5,710 bases of DNA, taken from contig DLXG01000146.1 in the NCBI GenBank assembly GCA_003448875.1, positions 1-5,710 on the forward strand, given 5' to 3'. The translations under genes and the position numbers were made by a program. The stretch comes from Anaerolineaceae bacterium (GTDB lineage: Bacteria; Chloroflexota; Anaerolineae; Anaerolineales; Anaerolineaceae). Shown one piece after another: positions 1 to 5,077 of the stretch. Positions within the stretch are counted from its first letter, which is position 1. Every line of letters begins with the position of its first letter. The notes under the pieces are model-generated. The model was not told the DNA's origin. It worked only from the letters and a program-made list of their open reading frames with translations, and did no database searches.

Positions 1-546
1 CCCCCATCATTGCCATTTCTTTCAATATTACTTGCTCTTCTCTTTTTAAATTGGGAGCACCCTCTACTCTTAGTAATTTCATTAATAACCTTGCTATGGA
101 TTTTCCTTTTGAAAGAAAAATCCCTTGCGGGTTTATTCATCATTCTATCCATCCCTGTCCTGTTCTACCCAAAGTTCTTGGATACCATCACAACCATTCG
201 GGATAATTCTGCATCCGTGTATGAGAATAAAAGAAAGATCGCGGAAGAGGTATTCCAACCGAATAGCGGCATTGATGTGCTGCCCTCACAATATATGCCC
301 GCTGAGGTAAAAGAAATCCGGGCAATGGTACAGGCCAATCAATTGCCCGATTTCAACCTGCTAGGTCAGTTGAGGGAAGACCCTCTCAAGCTCCAGCGTG
401 CAATTGAGGTCAACTGGCCGGTCAAACTGGAAAGCGATTCGAAGTATCAATTTTACCTGGTTGAAGATGCCGAGCGATTAGATTTCATCAGCCTCTGCCA
501 GAAAATTGACCAGAAGGGGGAGGTCGTTCTTGTCCTTTGTCCTTGA
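1..546 (+). CDS. Membrane protein of unknown function, 5'-truncated by the window edge
   Basis: I do not recognise a named family. The frame is open from base 1. A TTG at 10 could be a start, but no Shine-Dalgarno is visible and the first in-frame ATG lies far inside, so the true start is probably upstream. The first 55 or so visible residues form two or three hydrophobic spans with a short charged break (KEK). They are followed by a soluble region of about 120 residues containing N-R-K-R-K, an L-P-S-Q-Y segment, a Q-R-A-I-E-V-N-W-P segment and a C-terminal beta-like stretch (E-V-V-L-V-L-C-P). This layout fits a membrane anchor with a small C-terminal domain exposed on one side. The stop overlaps the start of the next membrane protein, so the two are very likely co-translated and may act as a pair. 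GC is low compared with genes to the right. The function is unknown; a role in surface-glycan assembly is only inferred from the neighbour. Confidence 0.7.
   Translation, partial: PPSLPFLSILLALLFLNWEHPLLLVISLITLLWIFLLKEKSLAGLFIILSIPVLFYPKFLDTITTIRDNSASVYENKRKIAEEVFQPNSGIDVLPSQYMPAEVKEIRAMVQANQLPDFNLLGQLREDPLKLQRAIEVNWPVKLESDSKYQFYLVEDAERLDFISLCQKIDQKGEVVLVLCP
516..523 (+). promoter_or_regulatory. Strong Shine-Dalgarno (GGGGGAGG) that decides a TTG start
   Basis: GGGGGAGG lies 6 bases before a TTG at 530-532, inside the last codons of the upstream gene. An in-frame TTG at 506 has no comparable signal in front of it. This favours the TTG at 530 as the start of the GT-C-like gene and implies translational coupling with the upstream gene, whose stop is at 544-546. 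Confidence 0.65.
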
Positions 547-1912
547 TTCCATTACTATTATCGCCTTTGTTGCCTTCGCCCTCATCTATTTCATTGGACT
601 CGGGTGGTTAATGGATTTCTGGTTGAGAAGGCAGAAATCGCTTTCAATAACCATAGAACAATTTCCCCTGCGTTTAGCTGTTCTTATCCTTAGCGGAATA
701 GTCCTTAACTTTGGTGTAACGTTGATAATTCAACATGTAAAAACGGCTCTTTGGGTCAGTGGTATATTAAGCCTTGCCGGATGGATGCTTTTGTTTCTGA
801 CCAATCGAAAATATATTCAGCCAAAAGCCTTACTCACTAAATTATGTCAACCGGAATGGTGGCTTTTGGCCGCCTTCCTGACCGGTTTATATCTCCTCCT
901 GATCATCGGAACGCCCCTGTTTGAGTGGGATGCTCGCTCAATCTGGTTTTTACACGGCAAGATGATTTATCTCTCTCAAACGGTTGGAGTGGAAGCGGGC
1001 TGGCAACATCCCTCTATCCAATTTTCCCATGTGGATTACCCCAAGCTGATCCCGCTCATGGCCGCTCAGGTTGCCAGTCTGTTTGGCTACTGGAATGAGT
1101 ACCTTCCAAAGATTTCTTTGATATTCCTTTTCGTACCAGTTATCGTGAGTATGATTTCCTTTCTCTATCAGAATAAGACTTATATCTTGTTTGTTATTCC
1201 CGTCGTTCTCATCGGTAATTGGTTATGGAATGGATACATGGACGGTTATCTTGCGTTGTATTTTGGTATGGCAATTCTTTCAGCCTACCACTTCATCATT
1301 ACAAGGAACTCCTTGTACTTTCTGGCGGGGCTTGCTTTTCTGGCAACCTGTCTGTATTTGAAGAACGAAGGACAACTGGCGTTGGTTGTGACGATTATGG
1401 TATTCTCCTTCTCTGTTCTTCTAAGAAAAGACAGGTTCTCTCTCGTAAAATCAATCCAGTTTGGTAAGAGTCTTATTCTAAAGAGCAGTATTCTTTTTCT
1501 CCCATTCATTGTCTGGTCGTATTACAAATTTGCTTTCAACTTAAAAAACGATTTACAACTCGGCAGTGAAGGATTTTTTCGGAGGATCATTGAAAGGATT
1601 TCCGATCAATCCTTCATCCTCATCTCACAGAATTTGGGGGAACAGATTAATCTTTCGCTGACCATTTTTCTTTTGTTGTTAATAACCTTGTATTTATTGA
1701 ATAAAAGCTACCACGCCCCATTATTCTTTCTGGCTACTGCAATGATGTATTCATTCGGAATATTGATGATATACCTCTCTACCCCCTTTGACCTGAATTA
1801 TCACCTGAGAACTTCCGTTGACCGCACGATGTTGCCGGTTAATACAGTTTTGTGGTTTGGTGCGCTGGCTATCATCCAAAAACTTGACATTTTGCGAAAA
1901 AGCGAGAAATGA
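530..1912 (+). CDS. Polytopic membrane protein, GT-C glycosyltransferase-like
   Basis: This is a 460-residue protein counted from TTG 530; a TTG at 506 would add eight residues. It has roughly ten or more hydrophobic spans. Motifs resemble GT-C enzymes, which move sugars from polyprenyl-phosphate donors outside the membrane. An acidic E-W-D-A-R motif (E132, D134) follows an early span, where GT-C proteins keep their catalytic Asp. A large loop carries H-V-D-Y-P-K-L-I-P (H167, D169, Y170, P171). G-Y-M-D-G (D238), L-K-N-E-G (E280) and a late T-S-V-D-R (D431, R432) follow. The charged residues sit at the ends of hydrophobic segments, as expected for an active site at the membrane surface. The start overlaps the preceding gene by 17 bases, so both probably form one unit. 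GC is about 40-43% in sampled lines. Membership in GT-C is a motif-based inference; acceptor and donor cannot be told from the sequence. A non-enzymatic membrane protein is the main alternative. Confidence 0.8.
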   Translation: MSFVLDSITIIAFVAFALIYFIGLGWLMDFWLRRQKSLSITIEQFPLRLAVLILSGIVLNFGVTLIIQHVKTALWVSGILSLAGWMLLFLTNRKYIQPKALLTKLCQPEWWLLAAFLTGLYLLLIIGTPLFEWDARSIWFLHGKMIYLSQTVGVEAGWQHPSIQFSHVDYPKLIPLMAAQVASLFGYWNEYLPKISLIFLFVPVIVSMISFLYQNKTYILFVIPVVLIGNWLWNGYMDGYLALYFGMAILSAYHFIITRNSLYFLAGLAFLATCLYLKNEGQLALVVTIMVFSFSVLLRKDRFSLVKSIQFGKSLILKSSILFLPFIVWSYYKFAFNLKNDLQLGSEGFFRRIIERISDQSFILISQNLGEQINLSLTIFLLLLITLYLLNKSYHAPLFFLATAMMYSFGILMIYLSTPFDLNYHLRTSVDRTMLPVNTVLWFGALAIIQKLDILRKSEK

Positions 1913-1983
1913 CAGGTTGAATGTTTCCTTTGTCTTTGAAATTATGGACTTAAGCCACTGGCAATCGGGTAAAAAATGTAGAG

Positions 1984-1989
1984 TATAAT
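1984..1989 (+). promoter_or_regulatory. Candidate -10 box (TATAAT) for the desulfurase-like gene
   Basis: A perfect TATAAT lies 41 bases before the ATG at 2031, in a 118-base gene-free gap. No good -35 is present: the best is TGGCAA at 1959-1964 with a 19-base spacer and three matches. An 8-base perfect palindrome, GGTTAACC, sits at 1996-2003, about where transcription would begin, and could be an operator. The site sits at the change from low to high GC, so it would give the downstream pair its own transcript. Confidence 0.5.
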
Positions 1990-2030
1990 GGTACGGGTTA
2001 ACCGAGATCACCTTTACCGGCAGTGAGACG

Positions 2031-3242
2031 ATGAACATTCAAAAAATCAGACAGGACTTTCCGTTACTCGGCTGGAGTAACGGCCGTAAACCGATTATTT
2101 ACTTCGATAACGCCTGCCAGAGCCTGCGCCCGCAGGCCGTTATCGAGGCCGTTCAGCGATACTACGAAGAAACGCCCGCCTGTGCCGGGCGCAGTATGCA
2201 CCGCCTCGCCAGCGAGGTCAGCCGGCAGGTGGATGAAGCCCGCCAGCAGGTCGCCAGATTCCTGCACGCCGGGCGCAAGGAAGAAATCGTCTTTACCCGC
2301 AACACCACCGAGGCCATCAATCTGGTCGCCAACGCGCTGGACTGGAAGGCCGGCGATGTGGTGCTGCTGACCGACAAAGAGCACAACTCCAACCTGATTC
2401 CATGGCAGATGCTGGCGCGGCGGTTTGGCGTGTGCCTTAAATTCGTCCCCTCCAATCCGGATAACACCTTCAACCTTGCCGCTTACCAGCAGGCTTTGCA
2501 GGGCGGCGTGCGGCTGGTGGCCATGGGCTACACTTCCAATCTGGATGGCGTCAGCATACCGGCGGAGGAAGTCGTGCGGCTGGCCCACAAACAAGGCGCG
2601 CTCGTCCTGCTGGATGCCGCCCAGACCGCTCCGCACCAGCGTTTGGATGTCCGCCGATTGGACGCCGATTGGGTGGCTTTCTCCGGTCACAAGATGCTGG
2701 CCCCCTCCGGGATTGGTGTGCTGTACGGCAAATACCGCCTGCTGGAAACCATGCAGCCCTTCCTGGTCGGCGGCGATACAGTGGCTTCCTCTACTTACGA
2801 AGATTGCCAGTTCCTGCCCCCGCCGGAAAAATTCGAAGCCGGCCTGCAGAATTACGCCGGCATCATCGGCCTGGGGGCGGCCATCCGCTACTTGCAGCAG
2901 ATCGGGCTGGAAAACATTGAGAAACACGAAACCGCCCTCAACCAGTACCTGAGCGAAGCGTTGAAAAGTGTGCCGGGCTTGCAGATCATCGGGCCCGCCG
3001 ATGCCCGTTTGCGCAGCGGCATCGTCTCGTTCTTCATCCCCGGCGTGGATCATCACCGCATCGCCCTGATGCTCGATCAGATGGCGGGGATTGCCGTACG
3101 TTCGGGCCAGCATTGTGTTCACTCGTGGTTCAACTCGCGCGGCATTCCCGGCTCAGTGCGCGCTTCGGTCTACTTCTACAACACCGAAGAAGAAGCCCGC
3201 CAGCTGGTGGATGCGCTGATCAAGATTCGCAAGGTGCTTTGA
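2031..3242 (+). CDS. Class V aminotransferase, cysteine desulfurase-like (SufS/Csd-related)
   Basis: This 403-residue PLP enzyme has the usual length for SufS-type desulfurases, which take sulfur from cysteine as a persulfide and release alanine. Visible landmarks in order are Y-F-D-N-A near 24-28, T-T-E-A-I-N (92-97), E-H-N-S-N with the PLP-stacking His118, D195-A-A-Q198, and S-G-H-K with the Schiff-base Lys221. R-S-G-Q-H-C puts the persulfide Cys at 362, and R377 lies 15 residues on, as in SufS where this Arg binds the substrate carboxylate. Two points are unusual. The canonical D-N-A-A-T segment reads D-N-A-C-Q, and the E-x-G-T-P-N phosphate-contact segment reads E-A-G-L-Q-N, losing the Thr and Pro. 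It is therefore a divergent clade, and the substrate could differ (for example another sulfur amino acid or a kynureninase-like compound). No SufBCD, IscU or SufE gene is visible. The ATG at 2031 has only a weak ribosome site (GTGAG at 2023-2027). The next gene starts 1 base after its stop. GC is near 60%. Confidence 0.88.
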   Translation: MNIQKIRQDFPLLGWSNGRKPIIYFDNACQSLRPQAVIEAVQRYYEETPACAGRSMHRLASEVSRQVDEARQQVARFLHAGRKEEIVFTRNTTEAINLVANALDWKAGDVVLLTDKEHNSNLIPWQMLARRFGVCLKFVPSNPDNTFNLAAYQQALQGGVRLVAMGYTSNLDGVSIPAEEVVRLAHKQGALVLLDAAQTAPHQRLDVRRLDADWVAFSGHKMLAPSGIGVLYGKYRLLETMQPFLVGGDTVASSTYEDCQFLPPPEKFEAGLQNYAGIIGLGAAIRYLQQIGLENIEKHETALNQYLSEALKSVPGLQIIGPADARLRSGIVSFFIPGVDHHRIALMLDQMAGIAVRSGQHCVHSWFNSRGIPGSVRASVYFYNTEEEARQLVDALIKIRKVL

Positions 3243-3243
3243 T

Positions 3244-4182
3244 ATGTTCTGCGTCATCTCGTTTATTGTTTTATCCATTTTAGGGGTTTTCAGCGCCGAA
3301 AACCGCTCCCTGGCGCGCGAAGCGCTGGACTGTGTCCTGCGCCGGGTGACATTGCGCCCGTGCAACACCGGCTTTGACGAGAAAATGAAAGCCAGAATCC
3401 TCGGTTTTGTCATCACCAAAACCGAAACCGGCGCGCGCATCCTCAACCGCTTCTTTGAACCGCTCTCGTGGATTTTCGTTTTGTTGTTTTTGGGAAGCGC
3501 CTTTTTTGCCGTGCGGGGCGTTTACTTGTTCTACGTTACCGGCTCGTGCAACGGCCTCAACCAGAGCGGTTTTTGCGTGTTCGACCCCACCGGCCAGTCC
3601 AACCAGATCTCCAATGTGGGCGAAAGCTGCCCGGTGGTGCTGCCGGGCGAAGATCCGGTCTCGCTGAAGGGTGTCAATCTGGATGGCTTTCCGGTGCTGA
3701 ATGCGGAGGGTGAGAAGAGCATCGTCTTCATCGGTTCCTACGGCTGCGAGTACTCGCGCAAGGCTTACCCGGTGGTGCGTCAACTGGCGGAAAAGAGCGC
3801 GGCCAGATTCACATTCCTGTATTACCCGGTCAAAGAAAGCAGCGATTATCTGGCGAAAGTCGGTTATTGCGCCTACCGGCAGGATGCGGAAAAATACTGG
3901 TCTCTGGTGGACACCTTTTTCACCGCCGAACGCAGCCAGATCGAGGACGAATCCTTCATCCGCCAGACGTTGAGCGAGGCGGGTTACAACGCCGATACCA
4001 TCCTGTTTTGCGCCAGCGACCCCCAAACCGAGTGGGTTGTCAAAAAGCAGCTTTCCGAGGTGGTCAAAACCGGCTTCTTCGGCACACCCACCGTATTCAT
4101 CCAGAACGAGGTGCTGATCGGCCCCAAGCCTCCGCGCGTGTACGCCATCGCGCTGAATGGCTTGCTGTATTGGGCGCGTTGA
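3244..4182 (+). CDS. Membrane-anchored DsbA-like thioredoxin-fold protein with CxxS motif
   Basis: This is a 312-residue protein. A hydrophobic span at about 2-17 is followed by a basic region (20-70, with R33, R34, R38, K47, K49, R51) containing C30 and C40. A second span follows at 74-98, and then a segment with C102, C111 and C129 (C-N-G-L-N and F-C-V-F-D-P). The C-terminal part (about 155-312) is a thioredoxin fold of the DsbA/Thioredoxin_4 kind. It has a beta strand (S-I-V-F-I-G-S), the active-site position G-C-E-Y-S-R (C168, S171), a helical insert with C209 and a Y-W-S-L-V-D-T-F-F stretch, and G-T-P-T-V-F-I with the cis-Pro at 282. By the positive-inside rule the basic loop is cytoplasmic and the thioredoxin domain is outside. 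CxxS in place of CxxC suggests an isomerase, a mixed-disulfide or a sulfur-carrying role rather than a simple oxidase. An AAGGTG ribosome site lies within the end of the upstream desulfurase-like gene, 1 base away, so co-transcription and coupled translation are expected. The exact partner and reaction are unknown. Confidence 0.82.
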   Translation: MFCVISFIVLSILGVFSAENRSLAREALDCVLRRVTLRPCNTGFDEKMKARILGFVITKTETGARILNRFFEPLSWIFVLLFLGSAFFAVRGVYLFYVTGSCNGLNQSGFCVFDPTGQSNQISNVGESCPVVLPGEDPVSLKGVNLDGFPVLNAEGEKSIVFIGSYGCEYSRKAYPVVRQLAEKSAARFTFLYYPVKESSDYLAKVGYCAYRQDAEKYWSLVDTFFTAERSQIEDESFIRQTLSEAGYNADTILFCASDPQTEWVVKKQLSEVVKTGFFGTPTVFIQNEVLIGPKPPRVYAIALNGLLYWAR

Positions 4183-4202
4183 CAAAATTTTGATATACAC
4201 CA

Positions 4203-4234
4203 CCCATTTTCTAATGTAAAATTAACGAAATGGG
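4203..4234. promoter_or_regulatory. Nested AT-rich dyad, candidate operator before the zinc-ribbon gene
   Basis: The outer arms CCCATTT (4203-4209) and AAATGGG (4228-4234) are perfect complements. The inner arms TAAT (4212-4215) and ATTA (4221-4224) enclose GTAAA. The dyad ends two bases before a TACAAT box. No T-tract follows, so an operator or leader hairpin fits better than an intrinsic terminator of the upstream pair. Confidence 0.4.
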
Positions 4235-4236
4235 CT

Positions 4237-4242
4237 TACAAT
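4237..4242 (+). promoter_or_regulatory. Candidate -10 box (TACAAT) for the zinc-ribbon gene
   Basis: TTACAATAAG contains TACAAT, five of six matches to TATAAT, 49 bases before the ATG at 4292. The -35 region 16-18 bases upstream is poor and lies inside the dyad at 4203-4234, so the site may need an activator or may be repressed there. The same TTACAAT word precedes the small membrane-peptide gene at 4790-4796. Confidence 0.35.
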
Positions 4243-4291
4243 AAGAGGTCGTTGTTCAAAGCGCAAGTTGTTGTATGAGGGAGTAAGTCGT

Positions 4292-4597
4292 ATGCCGGTC
4301 TATACCTATCGGTGCGAAAATTGTGGAGTTCAATTCGAACGCAATCAAAAGTTCAGTGAGCCGCCATTGGCGTGGTGTCCGGAGTGCGGCAAAAAATCGC
4401 TGCGCAAGGTCTATACGCCGGTGGGCATCGTCTTCAAAGGCTCGGGGTTCTACGCCACCGATCACCGCTCGCCATCCGGGCAATCGCGCACCTCATCCAA
4501 CGGTCACAGCGAAAACAAGTCCTCGAGCGAATCCAGCACTTCCACATCCTCATCGGAGAAATCTGGTTCGTCTACCACTTCATCCACCACCTCGTAA
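4292..4597 (+). CDS. FmdB-type small zinc-ribbon protein with serine/threonine-rich tail
   Basis: This protein has 101 residues. The start M-P-V-Y-T-Y-R-C is the classic FmdB/CxxC regulatory opening. Cys8-x2-Cys11 and Cys29-x2-Cys32 form a four-cysteine zinc ribbon, followed by F-K-G-S-G-F-Y (48-54), the family's usual end of the folded part. From about residue 59 the chain is low-complexity and almost wholly Ser, Thr, Gly, Asn, Lys and Glu, so it is likely disordered. ATG 4292 is preferred over in-frame TTGs at 4268 and 4271 because GAGGGAG (4277-4283) sits 8 bases before it and the family begins at this Met. The protein should be cytoplasmic. Its biochemical role is poorly known: the name comes from a gene near formamidase in Methylophilus, and nucleic-acid or ribosome association is only a guess. 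An intrinsic terminator follows, so it is probably a single-gene transcript. Confidence 0.9.
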   Translation: MPVYTYRCENCGVQFERNQKFSEPPLAWCPECGKKSLRKVYTPVGIVFKGSGFYATDHRSPSGQSRTSSNGHSENKSSSESSTSTSSSEKSGSSTTSSTTS

Positions 4598-4637
4598 CAG
4601 GGCAGGCATTGCCTTTGGGGCGGGGGCGTCCTGATTG

Positions 4638-4663
4638 GCCCGGTTCAGCCGGGCTTTTTATTT
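4638..4663 (+). terminator. Intrinsic terminator after the zinc-ribbon gene
   Basis: GCCCGG (4638-4643) pairs with CCGGGC (4649-4654) around a TTCAG loop. A T-rich run follows (TTTTTATTT, 4655-4663). It lies 41 bases after the stop of the zinc-ribbon gene and reads on the + strand. Confidence 0.85.
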
Positions 4664-4675
4664 AGGGCATCTGAG

Positions 4676-4693
4676 AGAGGTTTTGACACCTCT
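4676..4693. promoter_or_regulatory. Short hairpin AGAGGT/ACCTCT, unknown role
   Basis: AGAGGT (4676-4681) and ACCTCT (4688-4693) can form a 6-base stem with a 6-base loop just beyond the terminator. A second GAGAGAG and TTTTGA combination occurs at 4702-4711 in the opposite order, giving the stretch a repetitive look. It may be a protein-binding site for the small membrane-peptide gene, but nothing proves this. Confidence 0.3.
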
Positions 4694-4731
4694 GTGATAG
4701 ATTTTGAGAGAGACGTTCGCCTACCATGGGC

Positions 4732-4763
4732 ATGATCGTTTCCGATGGAAAGGGAATGATCAT
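4732..4763. promoter_or_regulatory. Imperfect dyad upstream of the small membrane-peptide promoter
   Basis: ATGATC (4732-4737) pairs with GATCAT (4758-4763), and TTTCC (4739-4743) pairs with GGAAA (4747-4751) across GAT. The arms are separated by unequal internal loops. The dyad ends a few bases before the putative -35, a common place for a regulator site. The stretch also contains an out-of-family open frame that I do not regard as a gene. Confidence 0.3.
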
Positions 4764-4767
4764 CACC

Positions 4768-4796
4768 TTGCAGGTTGAACGCAACACCGTTACAAT
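4768..4796 (+). promoter_or_regulatory. Candidate promoter for the 46-residue membrane peptide
   Basis: TTGCAG (4768-4773) and TACAAT (4791-4796) are separated by 17 bases. The -10 matches TATAAT at five positions; the -35 keeps only TTG. Transcription would start around 4803, giving a leader of under 20 bases before ATG 4821 that still contains the GGAGG ribosome site. This compact layout makes it the best-supported promoter in the right half. Confidence 0.5.
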
Positions 4797-4809
4797 GAAT
4801 ACGGTTTGT

Positions 4810-4814
4810 GGAGG
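4810..4814 (+). promoter_or_regulatory. Shine-Dalgarno GGAGG of the small membrane-peptide gene
   Basis: GGAGG lies 6 bases before ATG 4821, an optimal distance. It is the main reason to accept this very short open frame as a real gene. Confidence 0.75.
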
Positions 4815-4820
4815 AAAAGC

Positions 4821-4961
4821 ATGTCGAAAGAAAGCAAGAAAAAGCCGACACCCCGCGAAACGCCTGAACAGCGCGCCGTGCGCTTGCAGCGGCTGGTGTT
4901 TATCATTCTCTCGGTGATGATCATTCTGGCGATGGTGTTATCAGTGGTCGCCACCCTGTAA
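4821..4961 (+). CDS. Small basic single-span membrane protein, 46 residues, hypothetical
   Basis: I recognise no named family. The first 24 residues are highly charged (M-S-K-E-S-K-K-K-P-T, then R-E-T-P-E-Q-R and R-L-Q-R). Residues 25-44 form one hydrophobic helix (L-V-F-I-I-L-S-V-M-I-I-L-A-M-V-L). The positive charges before the helix predict a cytoplasmic N-terminus with a single span. An optimal GGAGG site, a promoter-like element and a clean TAA stop support it, and the upstream terminator isolates it from the zinc-ribbon gene. Its acidic-basic head and lone helix would suit a small accessory subunit or regulator of a larger membrane complex, but no partner is proven. The DUF4173-type membrane protein begins 116 bases downstream. 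The overlapping longer frame from 4726 has an arginine-rich, unprotein-like composition and lacks these signals. Confidence 0.75.
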   Translation: MSKESKKKPTPRETPEQRAVRLQRLVFIILSVMIILAMVLSVVATL

Positions 4962-5020
4962 GCGGCCAGCCCAGCACCTGCGCCAGTTCTGCCATCGGCA
5001 ATCGGTCAATCCAACCTCAC

Positions 5021-5044
5021 ATTCAGGGACACAGGCCCCTGAAT
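5021..5044. promoter_or_regulatory. Perfect 8-base inverted repeat, hairpin without T-tract
   Basis: ATTCAGGG (5021-5028) and CCCTGAAT (5037-5044) are perfect complements around an 8-base ACACAGGC loop. It lies in the 116-base gap between the small peptide and the DUF4173-type gene, ending 33 bases before the latter's ATG. Neither strand has a T-run after the stem, so it is not a standard intrinsic terminator. An operator or mRNA hairpin between co-transcribed genes is plausible. Confidence 0.5.
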
Positions 5045-5077
5045 CAATCCTCAAGACGATCAAGGAAAAAATAACCG

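Noticed and set aside
2064..3122. Long minus-strand open frame of 352 codons opposite the desulfurase-like gene
   Set aside because: It lies wholly antisense to a gene with clear active-site motifs, and its translation is rich in Gly, His, Gln and Asp with no recognisable domain. High GC in the real gene removes stops on the other strand.
4179..4184. TTGACA overlapping the stop of the thioredoxin-fold gene as a -35 box
   Set aside because: At 17 bases the downstream hexamer is ACCCAT, and the better -10 candidates are 27 or more bases away, so spacing rules it out.
3280..4203. Minus-strand open frame of 307 codons opposite the thioredoxin-fold gene
   Set aside because: It is antisense to a gene with membrane spans and a thioredoxin fold, has no ribosome site, and shows the same GC-driven composition.
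4683..4688. Perfect TTGACA as a -35 box
   Set aside because: No -10-like hexamer occurs 16-18 bases downstream (the sequence there is GAGAGA), so it is probably chance or part of the nearby hairpin loop.
4726..4917. 63-codon plus-strand frame overlapping the small membrane-peptide gene
   Set aside because: Its second half is an arginine/lysine-rich out-of-frame reading of the 46-residue gene, and it has no Shine-Dalgarno. The 46-residue frame has GGAGG at ideal spacing.
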